23,869 bases of DNA from a virus, in IMG/VR virus record IMGVR_UViG_3300044678_000294, positions 1 to 23,869 of that record. One strand, 5' to 3'. This document shows, piece by piece, positions 1 through 6,760 of the stretch. Position 1 is the first letter of the stretch; each line of letters begins with the position of its first letter. The translations under genes were made by a program, and so were the position numbers. Below the pieces are notes generated by a model that was given only the letters and a program-made list of their open reading frames with translations, was not told the DNA's origin and made no database searches.

Positions 1-2
1 AT

Positions 3-89
3 GAAGAGCAGTGGGACTTAGCGTCGTCTGAAGATAGAGATAAAGCGCCTGTGCGTTTTGTACCTAGAAACATGTTTTACTATAGATAA
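3..89 (+). CDS. C-terminal end of an upstream phage gene (partial)
   Basis: The first 28 codons of frame 3 are open and end at a TAA whose last base is the first base of the next ATG (TAATG coupling). The visible peptide is charged and ends FVPRNMFYYR. Too little remains to assign a family. Its position just before the zinc-ribbon and adaptor-like genes suggests a head gene, which is inference only. Confidence 0.55.
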   Translation, partial: EEQWDLASSEDRDKAPVRFVPRNMFYYR

Positions 90-511
90 TGCCTAATCAA
101 TTTGCATCAGGTAAATATGCAATTGCTCAATGTGACCGCTGTGACCAGCGCTACAAGCTAAAGGAATTGCGTACACAGACAGTTAAGACCAAGCCTTTTA
201 AGATTAAGGTCTGTAAAACTTGCTGGGACCCTGACCAACCGCAGTTGCAACTAGGTATGTATCCAGTTAATGACCCACAGGCAGTCCGTGAACCACGCCC
301 TGATTTAAGCTATTTAGTTTCTGGTACAACAGGTTTGCAAGAATTGTTAACTAATAGCACTAGTGTTCAAGGAATCGGATTTCCTAGTGGAGGTAGTAGA
401 GAAATACAATGGGGCTGGAATCCTGTTGGAATGGGTAATGACGGCGGTTTAACACCAAATAACTTGCTAGCGCAGGGACAACTTGGTACAGTTACAATAA
501 CAACTTCTTAG
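89..511 (+). CDS. Zinc-ribbon phage structural-operon protein, unknown function
   Basis: This 140-residue protein has two CxxC pairs (C15/C18 and C42/C45) near its N-terminus, the second followed by WDPDQPQ. This is a four-cysteine zinc ribbon typical of small conserved phage proteins placed between capsid and adaptor genes. The rest is low in charge, contains a Gly/Ser-rich stretch, and ends in a beta-prone TVTITTS tail that resembles the C-terminus of the gene at 11891-12229. The start overlaps the previous stop as TAATG. A virion-associated role is likely from context, but no function is recognised. Confidence 0.75.
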   Translation: MPNQFASGKYAIAQCDRCDQRYKLKELRTQTVKTKPFKIKVCKTCWDPDQPQLQLGMYPVNDPQAVREPRPDLSYLVSGTTGLQELLTNSTSVQGIGFPSGGSREIQWGWNPVGMGNDGGLTPNNLLAQGQLGTVTITTS

Positions 512-520
512 GAGTAAATC

Positions 521-715
521 ATGGCATATAAATCAGGTGCAGACGGCATCACTAAACAAGGCAAAACTAAAGGTCGTAATCTTGGTGATTCAGGTCCGAC
601 AGTAGCTATCCAGTCTGGTAAAGGCTCTAAGAGCTCAGGCGGTGGTAAACGCAATATTGATATGAAAACTATGGGTCGTGGCTTAGCTAAAGTCGCTGCT
701 CAGAAAAGAGGCTAA
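521..715 (+). CDS. Small basic phage protein, unknown
   Basis: This 64-residue protein is rich in Lys, Gly and Ser and ends in the basic segment MKTMGRGLAKVAAQKRG. It is preceded by a good ribosome binding site (taggag, about 507-512) at suitable spacing from the ATG. It sits 2 bases before the next small gene, with which it shares the MAY start and basic, Gly-rich composition. It could be a DNA- or virion-associated peptide. The family looks familiar from aquatic phages but has no known role. Confidence 0.7.
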   Translation: MAYKSGADGITKQGKTKGRNLGDSGPTVAIQSGKGSKSSGGGKRNIDMKTMGRGLAKVAAQKRG

Positions 716-717
716 TC

Positions 718-978
718 ATGGCATACAGCATGAAAAAAGGCGGTAAAGAAGTAGGTTCAGCCGAGGTTTACGCTGAGCCACATACTATGGACGGCAAAAA
801 AATGACTACTACTAAAGACGCGGTAGTTAAACCTGGTAACGGTATGGACAAAGTTAATATGTCTGTTGGTGGGTTTAGCAAGGGTAACTACGAGCCAATC
901 AATAAGCATGGTGAAATGAAGATTCGTGGTACAGGTGCAGCTACTAAAGGCACTAAAGCTAGAGGACCAATGGCCTAA
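718..978 (+). CDS. Small Gly/Lys-rich phage protein, unknown
   Basis: This 86-residue hydrophilic protein has Lys/Gly/Met-rich composition and ends GTGAATKGTKARGPMA. A ribosome binding site (gaggctaatc) precedes the ATG, and its TAA overlaps the next ATG by one base, implying translational coupling to the adaptor-like gene. No catalytic motif, membrane segment or signal peptide is visible. It is probably a minor virion or head-assembly protein, by context only. Confidence 0.7.
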   Translation: MAYSMKKGGKEVGSAEVYAEPHTMDGKKMTTTKDAVVKPGNGMDKVNMSVGGFSKGNYEPINKHGEMKIRGTGAATKGTKARGPMA

Positions 979-1667
979 TGAACTACACTACTCTGTTCGA
1001 AACCATCAAGGGTTACGTTGAAAACGATTTCCCAAACCAGGACTGGACTAGTTCAGCTGGTAGTGGCACCGTTACGCTTACTGGTACAGAACAGATTAAT
1101 ACTTTTATTTATCAAGCCGAACAACGTATTTTTAACTCAGTTCAGCTTCCAGACTTTCGTAAGAACGTAACTGGACAGTCCACAACGGGTAATAGGTTTC
1201 TAAACGTGCCTTCAGATTGGTTGGCAACGTTTTCTTTAGCCGCGATTGACCCAGTAACAGGTGCTCAGTCTTACTTACTAAATAAAGACGTTGAGTTTAT
1301 CCGTGAGTGCTATCCAGTACCGACGGTTACAGGTTTACCTAAGTATTACGCTATATTTGACGATACAACCTTTATTGTGGGTCCGACTCCTGATGTTGAT
1401 TACAACATGGAGTTACATTACTTTTATTACCCAATTTCTATTGTTAATTCACCTAGCGGAACTTCATGGTTAGGCAATAACTTTGATTCTGTTCTACTTT
1501 ACGGTTCTCTTTTGGAAGCATATACTTTCATGAAGGGTGAAACTGACGTAATCCAGAACTATATGGCTCGTTACAACGAAGCATTAGCTCAGTTGAAACA
1601 ACTTGGCGAAGGTAAAAATCGTCAAGATACTTATAGAACAACTCAAGCTAGGATACCGGTACAATGA
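978..1667 (+). CDS. Head-to-tail adaptor protein (podovirus adaptor type)
   Basis: This 229-residue protein has the layout of podovirus adaptor proteins that bind under the portal ring (functional counterpart of P22 gp4, T7 gp11 and the SU10-type adaptor). It has an N-terminal helical part ending in a segment like INTFIYQAEQRIF, then a beta-rich middle with the conserved run VGPTPDVDYNMELHYFYYP. It ends with a helical part around LLYGSLLEAYTFMKGETD and a basic, Gln-rich tail. Length and order (after head genes, before tail genes) fit. The assignment is by remembered family pattern, so the subfamily is uncertain. Confidence 0.75.
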   Translation: MNYTTLFETIKGYVENDFPNQDWTSSAGSGTVTLTGTEQINTFIYQAEQRIFNSVQLPDFRKNVTGQSTTGNRFLNVPSDWLATFSLAAIDPVTGAQSYLLNKDVEFIRECYPVPTVTGLPKYYAIFDDTTFIVGPTPDVDYNMELHYFYYPISIVNSPSGTSWLGNNFDSVLLYGSLLEAYTFMKGETDVIQNYMARYNEALAQLKQLGEGKNRQDTYRTTQARIPVQ

Positions 1668-1954
1668 ACTTCGACACAGTAGACGGCTTTTTAGGTGGCA
1701 ATGTTACGGTGCTTTCAACATCTGGACGTGGTTTTACCCCAGAAGAGTTAGCCGAAATGGCGCTAGACAAGATTGTTTATGTTGGGTCAAAGTCTCACCC
1801 AGTGATTCGTGACCAAGCAGAAGCATTTAAAAACAACTTACGGGTTGTTTTAATTCAGTATTTGCAACAAGCGGTGCTCTCAGACCGTACGACTATTGCT
1901 AATCGTTTAAGAGAAGCTGGTCATCCTGAGTTAACTATTTTATTAAAAGATTAA
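1664..1954 (+). CDS. Conserved small phage protein, unknown
   Basis: This 96-residue protein starts by ATGA overlap with the adaptor-like gene. The mostly helical sequence contains GRGFTPEELAEMALDKI and a segment around SHPVIRDQAEAFK, a pattern I recall in small proteins beside the adaptor of aquatic podoviruses. No catalytic residues are evident. A head-completion or assembly role is inferred from location. The following intergenic bases hold the AAGGAG site for the next gene. Confidence 0.7.
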   Translation: MNFDTVDGFLGGNVTVLSTSGRGFTPEELAEMALDKIVYVGSKSHPVIRDQAEAFKNNLRVVLIQYLQQAVLSDRTTIANRLREAGHPELTILLKD

Positions 1955-1965
1955 GGAGTCCTTAA

Positions 1966-2442
1966 ATGGCCATCACCCAAAGTATGTGCACGTCTTTCAA
2001 AGCTCAGCTTTTGTTAGGTGTTCACGATTTCCGTCCTTCAGCACAAGCAGGTGCAGACACTTTTAAACTAGCTTTGTATACATCTTCAGCTTCATTGGAT
2101 GCTAATACAACTACCTACTCAGCTTCAAATGAGGCTACTGGCGTTACTGCTGGTGGTGCAGCTTTGACTAACACTGGTGTTGGTACAACAAATACTAACG
2201 CTACTGCTGGTACAGGCTTTACTGATTTTAGCGATTTGACATTCTCAAACGTTACTACAACAGCTCGTGGCGCGTTGATTTATAACACAACACCTTCTGC
2301 TAACGACAACTCAAACGCAGCGCTAACAAACGCAGCTGTTTGTGTGTTGGACTTTGGTAGTGACAAGACGTCTACTGCAGGTGACTTCACAATCATTTTC
2401 CCAGCATTTGACGCATCTAACGCTATTATTCGTATTGCTTAA
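1966..2442 (+). CDS. Phage structural protein (beta-rich, tail/decoration type)
   Basis: This 158-residue protein is rich in Thr, Ala, Ser and Asn with few charges, and opens MAITQSMCTSFKAQLL. The middle is a beta-prone Thr/Ala run, and the last third has the conserved-looking VCVLDFGSDKTSTAGDFT followed by SNAIIRIA. The type is common next to fibre genes in freshwater phages and is usually annotated only as hypothetical. A virion role is inferred from composition and position. AAGGAG lies just upstream, and the ATG is 12 bases after the previous stop. Confidence 0.7.
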   Translation: MAITQSMCTSFKAQLLLGVHDFRPSAQAGADTFKLALYTSSASLDANTTTYSASNEATGVTAGGAALTNTGVGTTNTNATAGTGFTDFSDLTFSNVTTTARGALIYNTTPSANDNSNAALTNAAVCVLDFGSDKTSTAGDFTIIFPAFDASNAIIRIA

Positions 2443-2444
2443 AT

Positions 2445-3272
2445 ATGGCACTGCCCTACGGTGAAGGTAACTGGAACCAAGGGCCTTTTGGCGAGGGCGG
2501 AGCTTTTGTTGAGCAAACCGTAACAGGTGTAGATGCTTCTATTACACTTTTTGGTGTTGCCGCAGGTCAGGCTGGTGGTTGGGGGTTAAGCCCTTGGGGC
2601 GAACCTTTTGGCTGGGGTAGTGTTTTAAGTATTGAAGTATTTGCAACAGGTGTTGAGGCTACTAGTACTGCTGGCGCTGTAGAAATAGAAGGTAAAGCTA
2701 GTGTAGTTTTAACTGGTGAAGCAGCGCTAGTAACTAATGAAACTGGCGTGGCTGTTGATGCTGACTCTAACCACGGTGTAACCGGAGAAGCTGCACCGAC
2801 AGTTCTTGGCACAGTAACTGTTTCTGGTAAGGGTAATTTAACCTTAACGGGTGTTGTGGGTACTGGAGCTATTGGAACGGCAGAGGTAGATGCTAAAGCT
2901 ACAGTAAGTGTGACTGGAGTTAGCGCAACTGTTGGGCTTGGCGAAGAAGAAATAGATGGTAATGCTAATGTAAACGTAACGAGGAATACTGGTCGAGGGG
3001 CCATAGGCTTTGTAGACGTAACTGGTATAGCGGTTGTTAACGTTACAGGGGTAGCTGGAACTGTAGGTTTAGGGGAAGTAGACCAGTCTTCAAGTAATAG
3101 TGTCCAAGTTACAGGATTATTAGGAACAATTTCTCAAGGTAGTGTTGCCATAAAGGGCAAAGCTACTGTATATTTAACGGGTGTGAGCGCTACTGGTCGA
3201 GTAGCTAGACCTTTGGTCTGGGGCTTAATTGATACGTCGCAAACGCCAAACTGGGTGCCCATAGCGGCTTAG
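2445..3272 (+). CDS. 22-residue beta-repeat virion protein
   Basis: This 275-residue protein begins with an aromatic/Gly-rich head containing two WG..PWGE-like turns, then runs into regular repeats. From residue 132 they keep an exact 22-residue period of pattern V-x-V-T-G-V-x-x-T-x-G-x-G-x-x-x-[IV]-x-G-x-A, with looser copies upstream. The C-terminus is VWGLIDTSQTPNWVPIAA, a tryptophan-containing tail I recall from other phage structural proteins. It contains almost no charge clusters, no signal peptide and no catalytic motif. It is likely an elongated virion component such as a fibre or spike accessory. Repeat number may vary between relatives. Confidence 0.7.
   Translation: MALPYGEGNWNQGPFGEGGAFVEQTVTGVDASITLFGVAAGQAGGWGLSPWGEPFGWGSVLSIEVFATGVEATSTAGAVEIEGKASVVLTGEAALVTNETGVAVDADSNHGVTGEAAPTVLGTVTVSGKGNLTLTGVVGTGAIGTAEVDAKATVSVTGVSATVGLGEEEIDGNANVNVTRNTGRGAIGFVDVTGIAVVNVTGVAGTVGLGEVDQSSSNSVQVTGLLGTISQGSVAIKGKATVYLTGVSATGRVARPLVWGLIDTSQTPNWVPIAA
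2838..3233 (+). repeat. Tandem 66-base (22-codon) coding repeats
   Basis: Five full copies start at 2838, 2904, 2970, 3036 and 3102, and a shortened copy starts at 3168. They are recognised at the protein level by a VTG/LTG core every 22 residues. The nucleotide copies are diverged, so the array is old or under selection for protein shape. Looser copies lie upstream from about 2630. Confidence 0.75.
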
Positions 3273-3281
3273 GAGTAATAA

Positions 3282-4427
3282 ATGGCAAGTACATATTCAG
3301 CTTTAAAAATTCAGCTCATGGCCACGGGTGAGAACTCAGGTACGTGGGGTAACGTAACAAACGTAAACTTAGGCACAGCCTTAGAAGAAGCTATCGTTGG
3401 CTCAGCGGATGTAACTTTTGCTAGCGCTACTGTAACGCTAACGCTTACAGATTCTAACTCTACACAGGTAGCGCGTAATCTACGTTTAAACCTAACAGGT
3501 ACATCTGGTGGTGCACAGAACTTGATAGTTCCCACCATTGAAAAAGTCTATATTGTTAATAACGGATGTGCGGATGTCATTACAGTTAAAAACTCCGGTG
3601 GCACAGGTATTGCAGTTCCAGCCGGTAAAACAATGTGGGTTTATAACGACGGCACAAACGTAGTTGATGCGGTTACTCATTTAACATCATTAACACTAGG
3701 CACAGCGTTACCTATCGCTTCCGGTGGTACAGGCTCAACATCTACAACCTACGCTAATTTACAGTCAAACGTGACTGGGGTTCTTCCAGTTGCTAATGGT
3801 GGTACAGGCTCTAACTCAGCAACATTCTCAGGCGCAAACATAACAGCATTAAATGCAACATCAATATCAAGCGGCACTATTGATAATGCGAGAACAACAG
3901 CTTCAAGCTCAAACGGTGCTTCAACAATCGTAGCTCGTGATGCTTCAGGTAACTTTACTGGCGCTACTATTACAGCTACAACATTTAGCGGTTCTGGCTC
4001 TGGTTTAACTGCACTTAATACAACAGCTAGCTATCAAGTAGGCTCATTTGGTGTTGGCACAGCAGCTTCAGGTACAGCTGGTGAAATTCGTGCTACAAAC
4101 AACATTACAGCATATTACTCTTCTGACGCTAAGTTCAAAGAAAATGTGCGTGTAATTGACGGCGCTGTTAGCAAAGTAGCTGCGATTGGCGGTAAATACT
4201 TTGATTGGACTGATGCTTACATTGCAGAGCATGGTGGCGAAGATGGGTACTTTATTCAGAAAGCTGACTTTGGTGTTATTGCTCAAGATGTGCAAGCAGT
4301 ATTCCCACAAGCGGTTCGTAGCCGCCCAGACGGGTCACTAGCGGTAGATTATGAAAAATTAAGCGCATTAGCTTTTGCTGCTATTGCTGAACTTGTTAAA
4401 CGGGTAGAGGTTTTGGAGGGTAAATAA
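3282..4427 (+). CDS. Tail fibre with C-terminal peptidase S74 (intramolecular chaperone) domain
   Basis: This 381-residue tail fibre opens with a conserved-looking virion-attachment segment (SALKIQLMATGENSGTWG). A beta-rich Thr/Asn/Gly shaft follows, with two ASGGTGS/ANGGTGS-type turns near residues 146 and 169. From about residue 275 it becomes a peptidase S74 domain. The self-cleaving dyad is visible as S281 and K286 in SSDAKFKEN, followed by FGVIAQDVQAVFPQAV and a terminal coiled coil (LVKRVEVLEGK). S74 domains assist trimerisation and then cut themselves off the mature fibre. A taggag site precedes the ATG, and the TAA overlaps the next ATG as TAATG. This is probably the main receptor-binding fibre. 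Confidence 0.88.
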   Translation: MASTYSALKIQLMATGENSGTWGNVTNVNLGTALEEAIVGSADVTFASATVTLTLTDSNSTQVARNLRLNLTGTSGGAQNLIVPTIEKVYIVNNGCADVITVKNSGGTGIAVPAGKTMWVYNDGTNVVDAVTHLTSLTLGTALPIASGGTGSTSTTYANLQSNVTGVLPVANGGTGSNSATFSGANITALNATSISSGTIDNARTTASSSNGASTIVARDASGNFTGATITATTFSGSGSGLTALNTTASYQVGSFGVGTAASGTAGEIRATNNITAYYSSDAKFKENVRVIDGAVSKVAAIGGKYFDWTDAYIAEHGGEDGYFIQKADFGVIAQDVQAVFPQAVRSRPDGSLAVDYEKLSALAFAAIAELVKRVEVLEGK

Positions 4428-5311
4428 TGACAACGCCTTCAGGACAAATATCGCTAGGTGACGTTAATACTGAATTAGGGTATTCAGCCACAGCTTTAAT
4501 TACTATGAACGACGCAGCAGTGCGCACGCTTGCTGGTGTTGGTGGCTCAGGCACGGTTATAACAATGCAAAATTTGCAAGGTAAGTCTAACCGCGTAACT
4601 GCAAACGTAACAATTTCATCTGATACAGCTAACTATACGTTTAATACAGCAAAGATTACGGGATACGATGCAGGTAAAACTGATGCTACGTTAACAATTA
4701 ACTCAGGTGTAGTAGTTTATTCTGGTTCAACGGGTTCATATGCTTTGACTGTGGACACTTCATGGAATGTCTCAGATACAGTAACAATTGTTAATAGTGG
4801 TACTATTTTAGGTGATGGTGGTAACGGTGGACGAGGTGGAGGAGGTCTTCCTATATCTTCAGGCACAGGAGCTGGCCCAGCGTTATTAGTTCAACGCGCG
4901 ATTACTATGAGTAATTTAAATAGAATTGCTGGCGGCGGTGGTGGTGGCGGCGGCGGTGGTTATAGCATTGCAAACGTATCAACTAAAAGTGCTTTTACTG
5001 TTTCAGGTGGCGGCGGTGGCGGCGGTATAGGGGGAGGTAGCGGTGGACCTGGTGGAAATTCTAGTCCTTTTGGTACTTCTGGAACAGCAGGTACACTAAC
5101 ATCGGCTGGTCCTGGAGGAGCTGGTAGTAGCGGTCCCGGCGCTGTTGGTGGAACCGGCGGTAATGGTGGTAGCTATGGTAGTGGGGGGAGTAACGGAGGA
5201 GGGACACCTTTCGAAGGCGGTGCTAGTGGAGGTGCGGCTGGAGCAGCTATTGTTGGTAACTCAAACATTACTTATACAAATACAGGGACCATAAACGGGT
5301 CGGTTAGTTAA
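4427..5311 (+). CDS. Glycine-rich tail/adhesin protein
   Basis: This 294-residue protein has a beta-rich N-terminal half (about 1-130) and a C-terminal half made of long glycine runs interrupted by Ser, Pro and Asn. Examples are GGGGGGGGGGY and GGPGGNSSPFG. It ends TNTGTINGSVS. Gly-rich sheets of this type occur in phage receptor-binding adhesins such as the gp38 class, where they form polyglycine-II packing. Location directly after the S74 fibre supports a distal tail or adhesin role. The glycine codons give short GGT/GGC nucleotide repeats prone to expansion and contraction. Identity beyond a Gly-rich tail protein is not certain. Confidence 0.7.
   Translation: MTTPSGQISLGDVNTELGYSATALITMNDAAVRTLAGVGGSGTVITMQNLQGKSNRVTANVTISSDTANYTFNTAKITGYDAGKTDATLTINSGVVVYSGSTGSYALTVDTSWNVSDTVTIVNSGTILGDGGNGGRGGGGLPISSGTGAGPALLVQRAITMSNLNRIAGGGGGGGGGGYSIANVSTKSAFTVSGGGGGGGIGGGSGGPGGNSSPFGTSGTAGTLTSAGPGGAGSSGPGAVGGTGGNGGSYGSGGSNGGGTPFEGGASGGAAGAAIVGNSNITYTNTGTINGSVS
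4931..5240 (+). repeat. Low-complexity GGY (glycine-codon) tract
   Basis: Runs of ggt/ggc/gga codons are concentrated at 4931-4960, 5007-5027 and across 5130-5240, inside the Gly-rich tail gene. Near-identical short units recur, so slippage could change adhesin length. The tract stays in frame throughout. Confidence 0.65.
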
Positions 5312-5325
5312 ATAAAGGAATAAAT

Positions 5326-5676
5326 ATGGACTACGTAATAAATAATTTTAACGAGGCTACTGGACAGATTTCTGTTACATTTGGTGGAGTTTTAACCCAT
5401 TCAATTGATGTGCCTTTAGATAGCAACAACCTATACATAACTGATGAGGCGCTTGATGCGTACATAAAAGGTTTTGCGCCGGTAGATTTTATAACAAGAA
5501 AAAATAAAATTGCCGCTGGTATTGCTAACTCAGCAGTATTAAAAGCTTTAGAAACAGAGCCTTTACAAACCAGTCAGACAGAAGTAGACCTTCAAGCTAT
5601 TGAAGATGCCAAAGCTGCTGAGATTGAAAAGTTTGTTAAAGCTGCATTAATTAAAAACGGAATTATTTCTGTATGA
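5326..5676 (+). CDS. Small tail-fibre-associated protein (possible fibre chaperone)
   Basis: This 116-residue protein has a beta-rich first half with PLDSNNLYITDEALDAYIKG, then a helical second half ending FVKAALIKNGIISV. Small proteins with this LDAYIKGF-type core commonly follow fibre genes in aquatic phages. A fibre-assembly chaperone or fibre-tip role is inferred from location, not from a recognised domain. AAAGGA precedes the ATG, and the stop overlaps the next start as ATGA, so it is translationally coupled to the ATP-grasp-like gene. Confidence 0.65.
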   Translation: MDYVINNFNEATGQISVTFGGVLTHSIDVPLDSNNLYITDEALDAYIKGFAPVDFITRKNKIAAGIANSAVLKALETEPLQTSQTEVDLQAIEDAKAAEIEKFVKAALIKNGIISV

Positions 5677-6530
5677 CAACAGTCAAAATACTCCCAGCTT
5701 CGTTAGAACAAGCCACTGCAGAAGTTAAAGCAGCGTCGTTTGTTACTCCTTTAATTGAAGTTCTTGAACGAAATAACGTTGCTTATTCGTTTACTGAGGG
5801 GGATATTGACTTTGTTACGCAAGACCACTTAGCAATAAATGCAACTAATGCGTACCCTAATGGTATAGCGGCTAAGCTACTTGACAAAAAAGAATTGCAA
5901 AATACCCTAACCCCATTTGGTTTTAATGTGTTAGCTACAGAAGTAATTACAGATGTAGATGCTATTACTTTAACTAACTTTATTGTTAAGCTAAAAGAAG
6001 GTTCTGGCGGCAACTTAGAGGGTTCTACATACAAAAACTGGTTTGGTGGCGTGCTATTCACTGATAAAGAGGCATTTAAGCGCCACCCTTTATTCCAAGA
6101 CATGTTTGTTGCAGGTAAATACATTGCTCAGCAAGCTATTAGTAACGTCAGAAATCATACAGCTGTAAGCATATCAGCTACTGTTAACAGTAACGGCAAT
6201 GTTTATTTTGTCCGCAGTGCAACCGACACTTGGGTCAACTCAGTGCGTACACACGCTACGCTAAGTTACCAAGGTTACGAAGAACAGAAGCAACAGATTC
6301 AGGCTTTTGTTAAAGCAGTTGGTATAAAGAATGCTGTATTGATGCTTCAGTTTATGGTTCAAGACGGTGTGTTGTACCCTATTGATTGGAATTTTAGACT
6401 TGGCGTAAACATACCTACGCAAATGATTACTCGTAATTTTATTGAGTACGAAACGGCTATTCTTCACATGGTTGGCAGTGCACAAACTCCAGCTGCAACT
6501 TACACAGATGTGTGGGAAGTAGACTTTTAA
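5673..6530 (+). CDS. ATP-grasp-like ligase
   Basis: This 285-residue protein shows ATP-grasp landmarks in order. A DKKELQ...PFGFNV segment (about 71-86) resembles the start of the central domain. FIVKLKEGSGGN (103-114) resembles the nucleotide-binding VKP..GSGG loop. A beta strand and turn lie around FVAGKYIAQQAI (145-156). VQDGVLYPIDWNFRLG (229-244) carries D238-x-N240-x-R242, the place of the canonical E-x-N-x-R Mg/ATP signature. ATP-grasp enzymes form amide or thioester bonds through acyl-phosphates. The substrate is unknown. The gene is coupled upstream to a fibre-associated gene and lies just before a zinc ribbon and a 2OG oxygenase. It is shorter than many family members, and the fold call is by motif only. 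Confidence 0.62.
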   Translation: MTTVKILPASLEQATAEVKAASFVTPLIEVLERNNVAYSFTEGDIDFVTQDHLAINATNAYPNGIAAKLLDKKELQNTLTPFGFNVLATEVITDVDAITLTNFIVKLKEGSGGNLEGSTYKNWFGGVLFTDKEAFKRHPLFQDMFVAGKYIAQQAISNVRNHTAVSISATVNSNGNVYFVRSATDTWVNSVRTHATLSYQGYEEQKQQIQAFVKAVGIKNAVLMLQFMVQDGVLYPIDWNFRLGVNIPTQMITRNFIEYETAILHMVGSAQTPAATYTDVWEVDF

Positions 6531-6538
6531 AGGCTAAT

Positions 6539-6757
6539 ATGATTCAAGATAACGCTGCAGTTAAACTAGAAGACGGTACTATTCTTGCTAAACACAAGGT
6601 AGAAATCCTTTGCCCTAACTGCAGTCGTGATGTTGATGAAGCAGAGTTGACTGCACAGAAGTGTAATGATTGCGGACATGACCTTTCTACGCCCAAACAG
6701 AACGTTGCTATCAACGTAACATCAAAACCAATTGGTACTAAAGTTTGGGGCCAGTAA
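6539..6757 (+). CDS. Small zinc-ribbon protein with Trp-Gly-Gln C-terminus
   Basis: This 72-residue protein has a four-cysteine zinc ribbon, C25-x2-C28 ... C42-x2-C45 (CPNC and CNDCGHD), then a beta-prone tail ending KVWGQ. I chose the ATG at 6539, which has AAAGG 9 bases upstream, over a GTG at 6512 lying inside the ATP-grasp-like gene. The size, the ribbon and the C-terminal Trp-Gly recall LysW, the amino-group carrier whose C-terminal Glu is loaded by the ATP-grasp enzyme LysX. This protein ends in Gln and is less acidic, so the likeness may be chance. A plain virion zinc ribbon is the alternative. Confidence 0.72.
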   Translation: MIQDNAAVKLEDGTILAKHKVEILCPNCSRDVDEAELTAQKCNDCGHDLSTPKQNVAINVTSKPIGTKVWGQ

Positions 6758-6760
6758 TAC

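Noticed and set aside
1951-1965. TTAAGGA-G-TCCTTAA palindrome as a terminator
   Set aside because: The centre is a single base, so no stable hairpin loop can form. There is no T-run, and the sequence contains the ribosome binding site of the next gene.
2567-3004. 145-residue minus-strand frame
   Set aside because: It mirrors the beta-repeat gene and is Val/Thr/Pro/Ser-rich only because of the repeats.
6512-6538. GTG start for the small zinc-ribbon gene
   Set aside because: The ATG at 6539 has AAAGG at good spacing and avoids overlap with the ATP-grasp-like gene.
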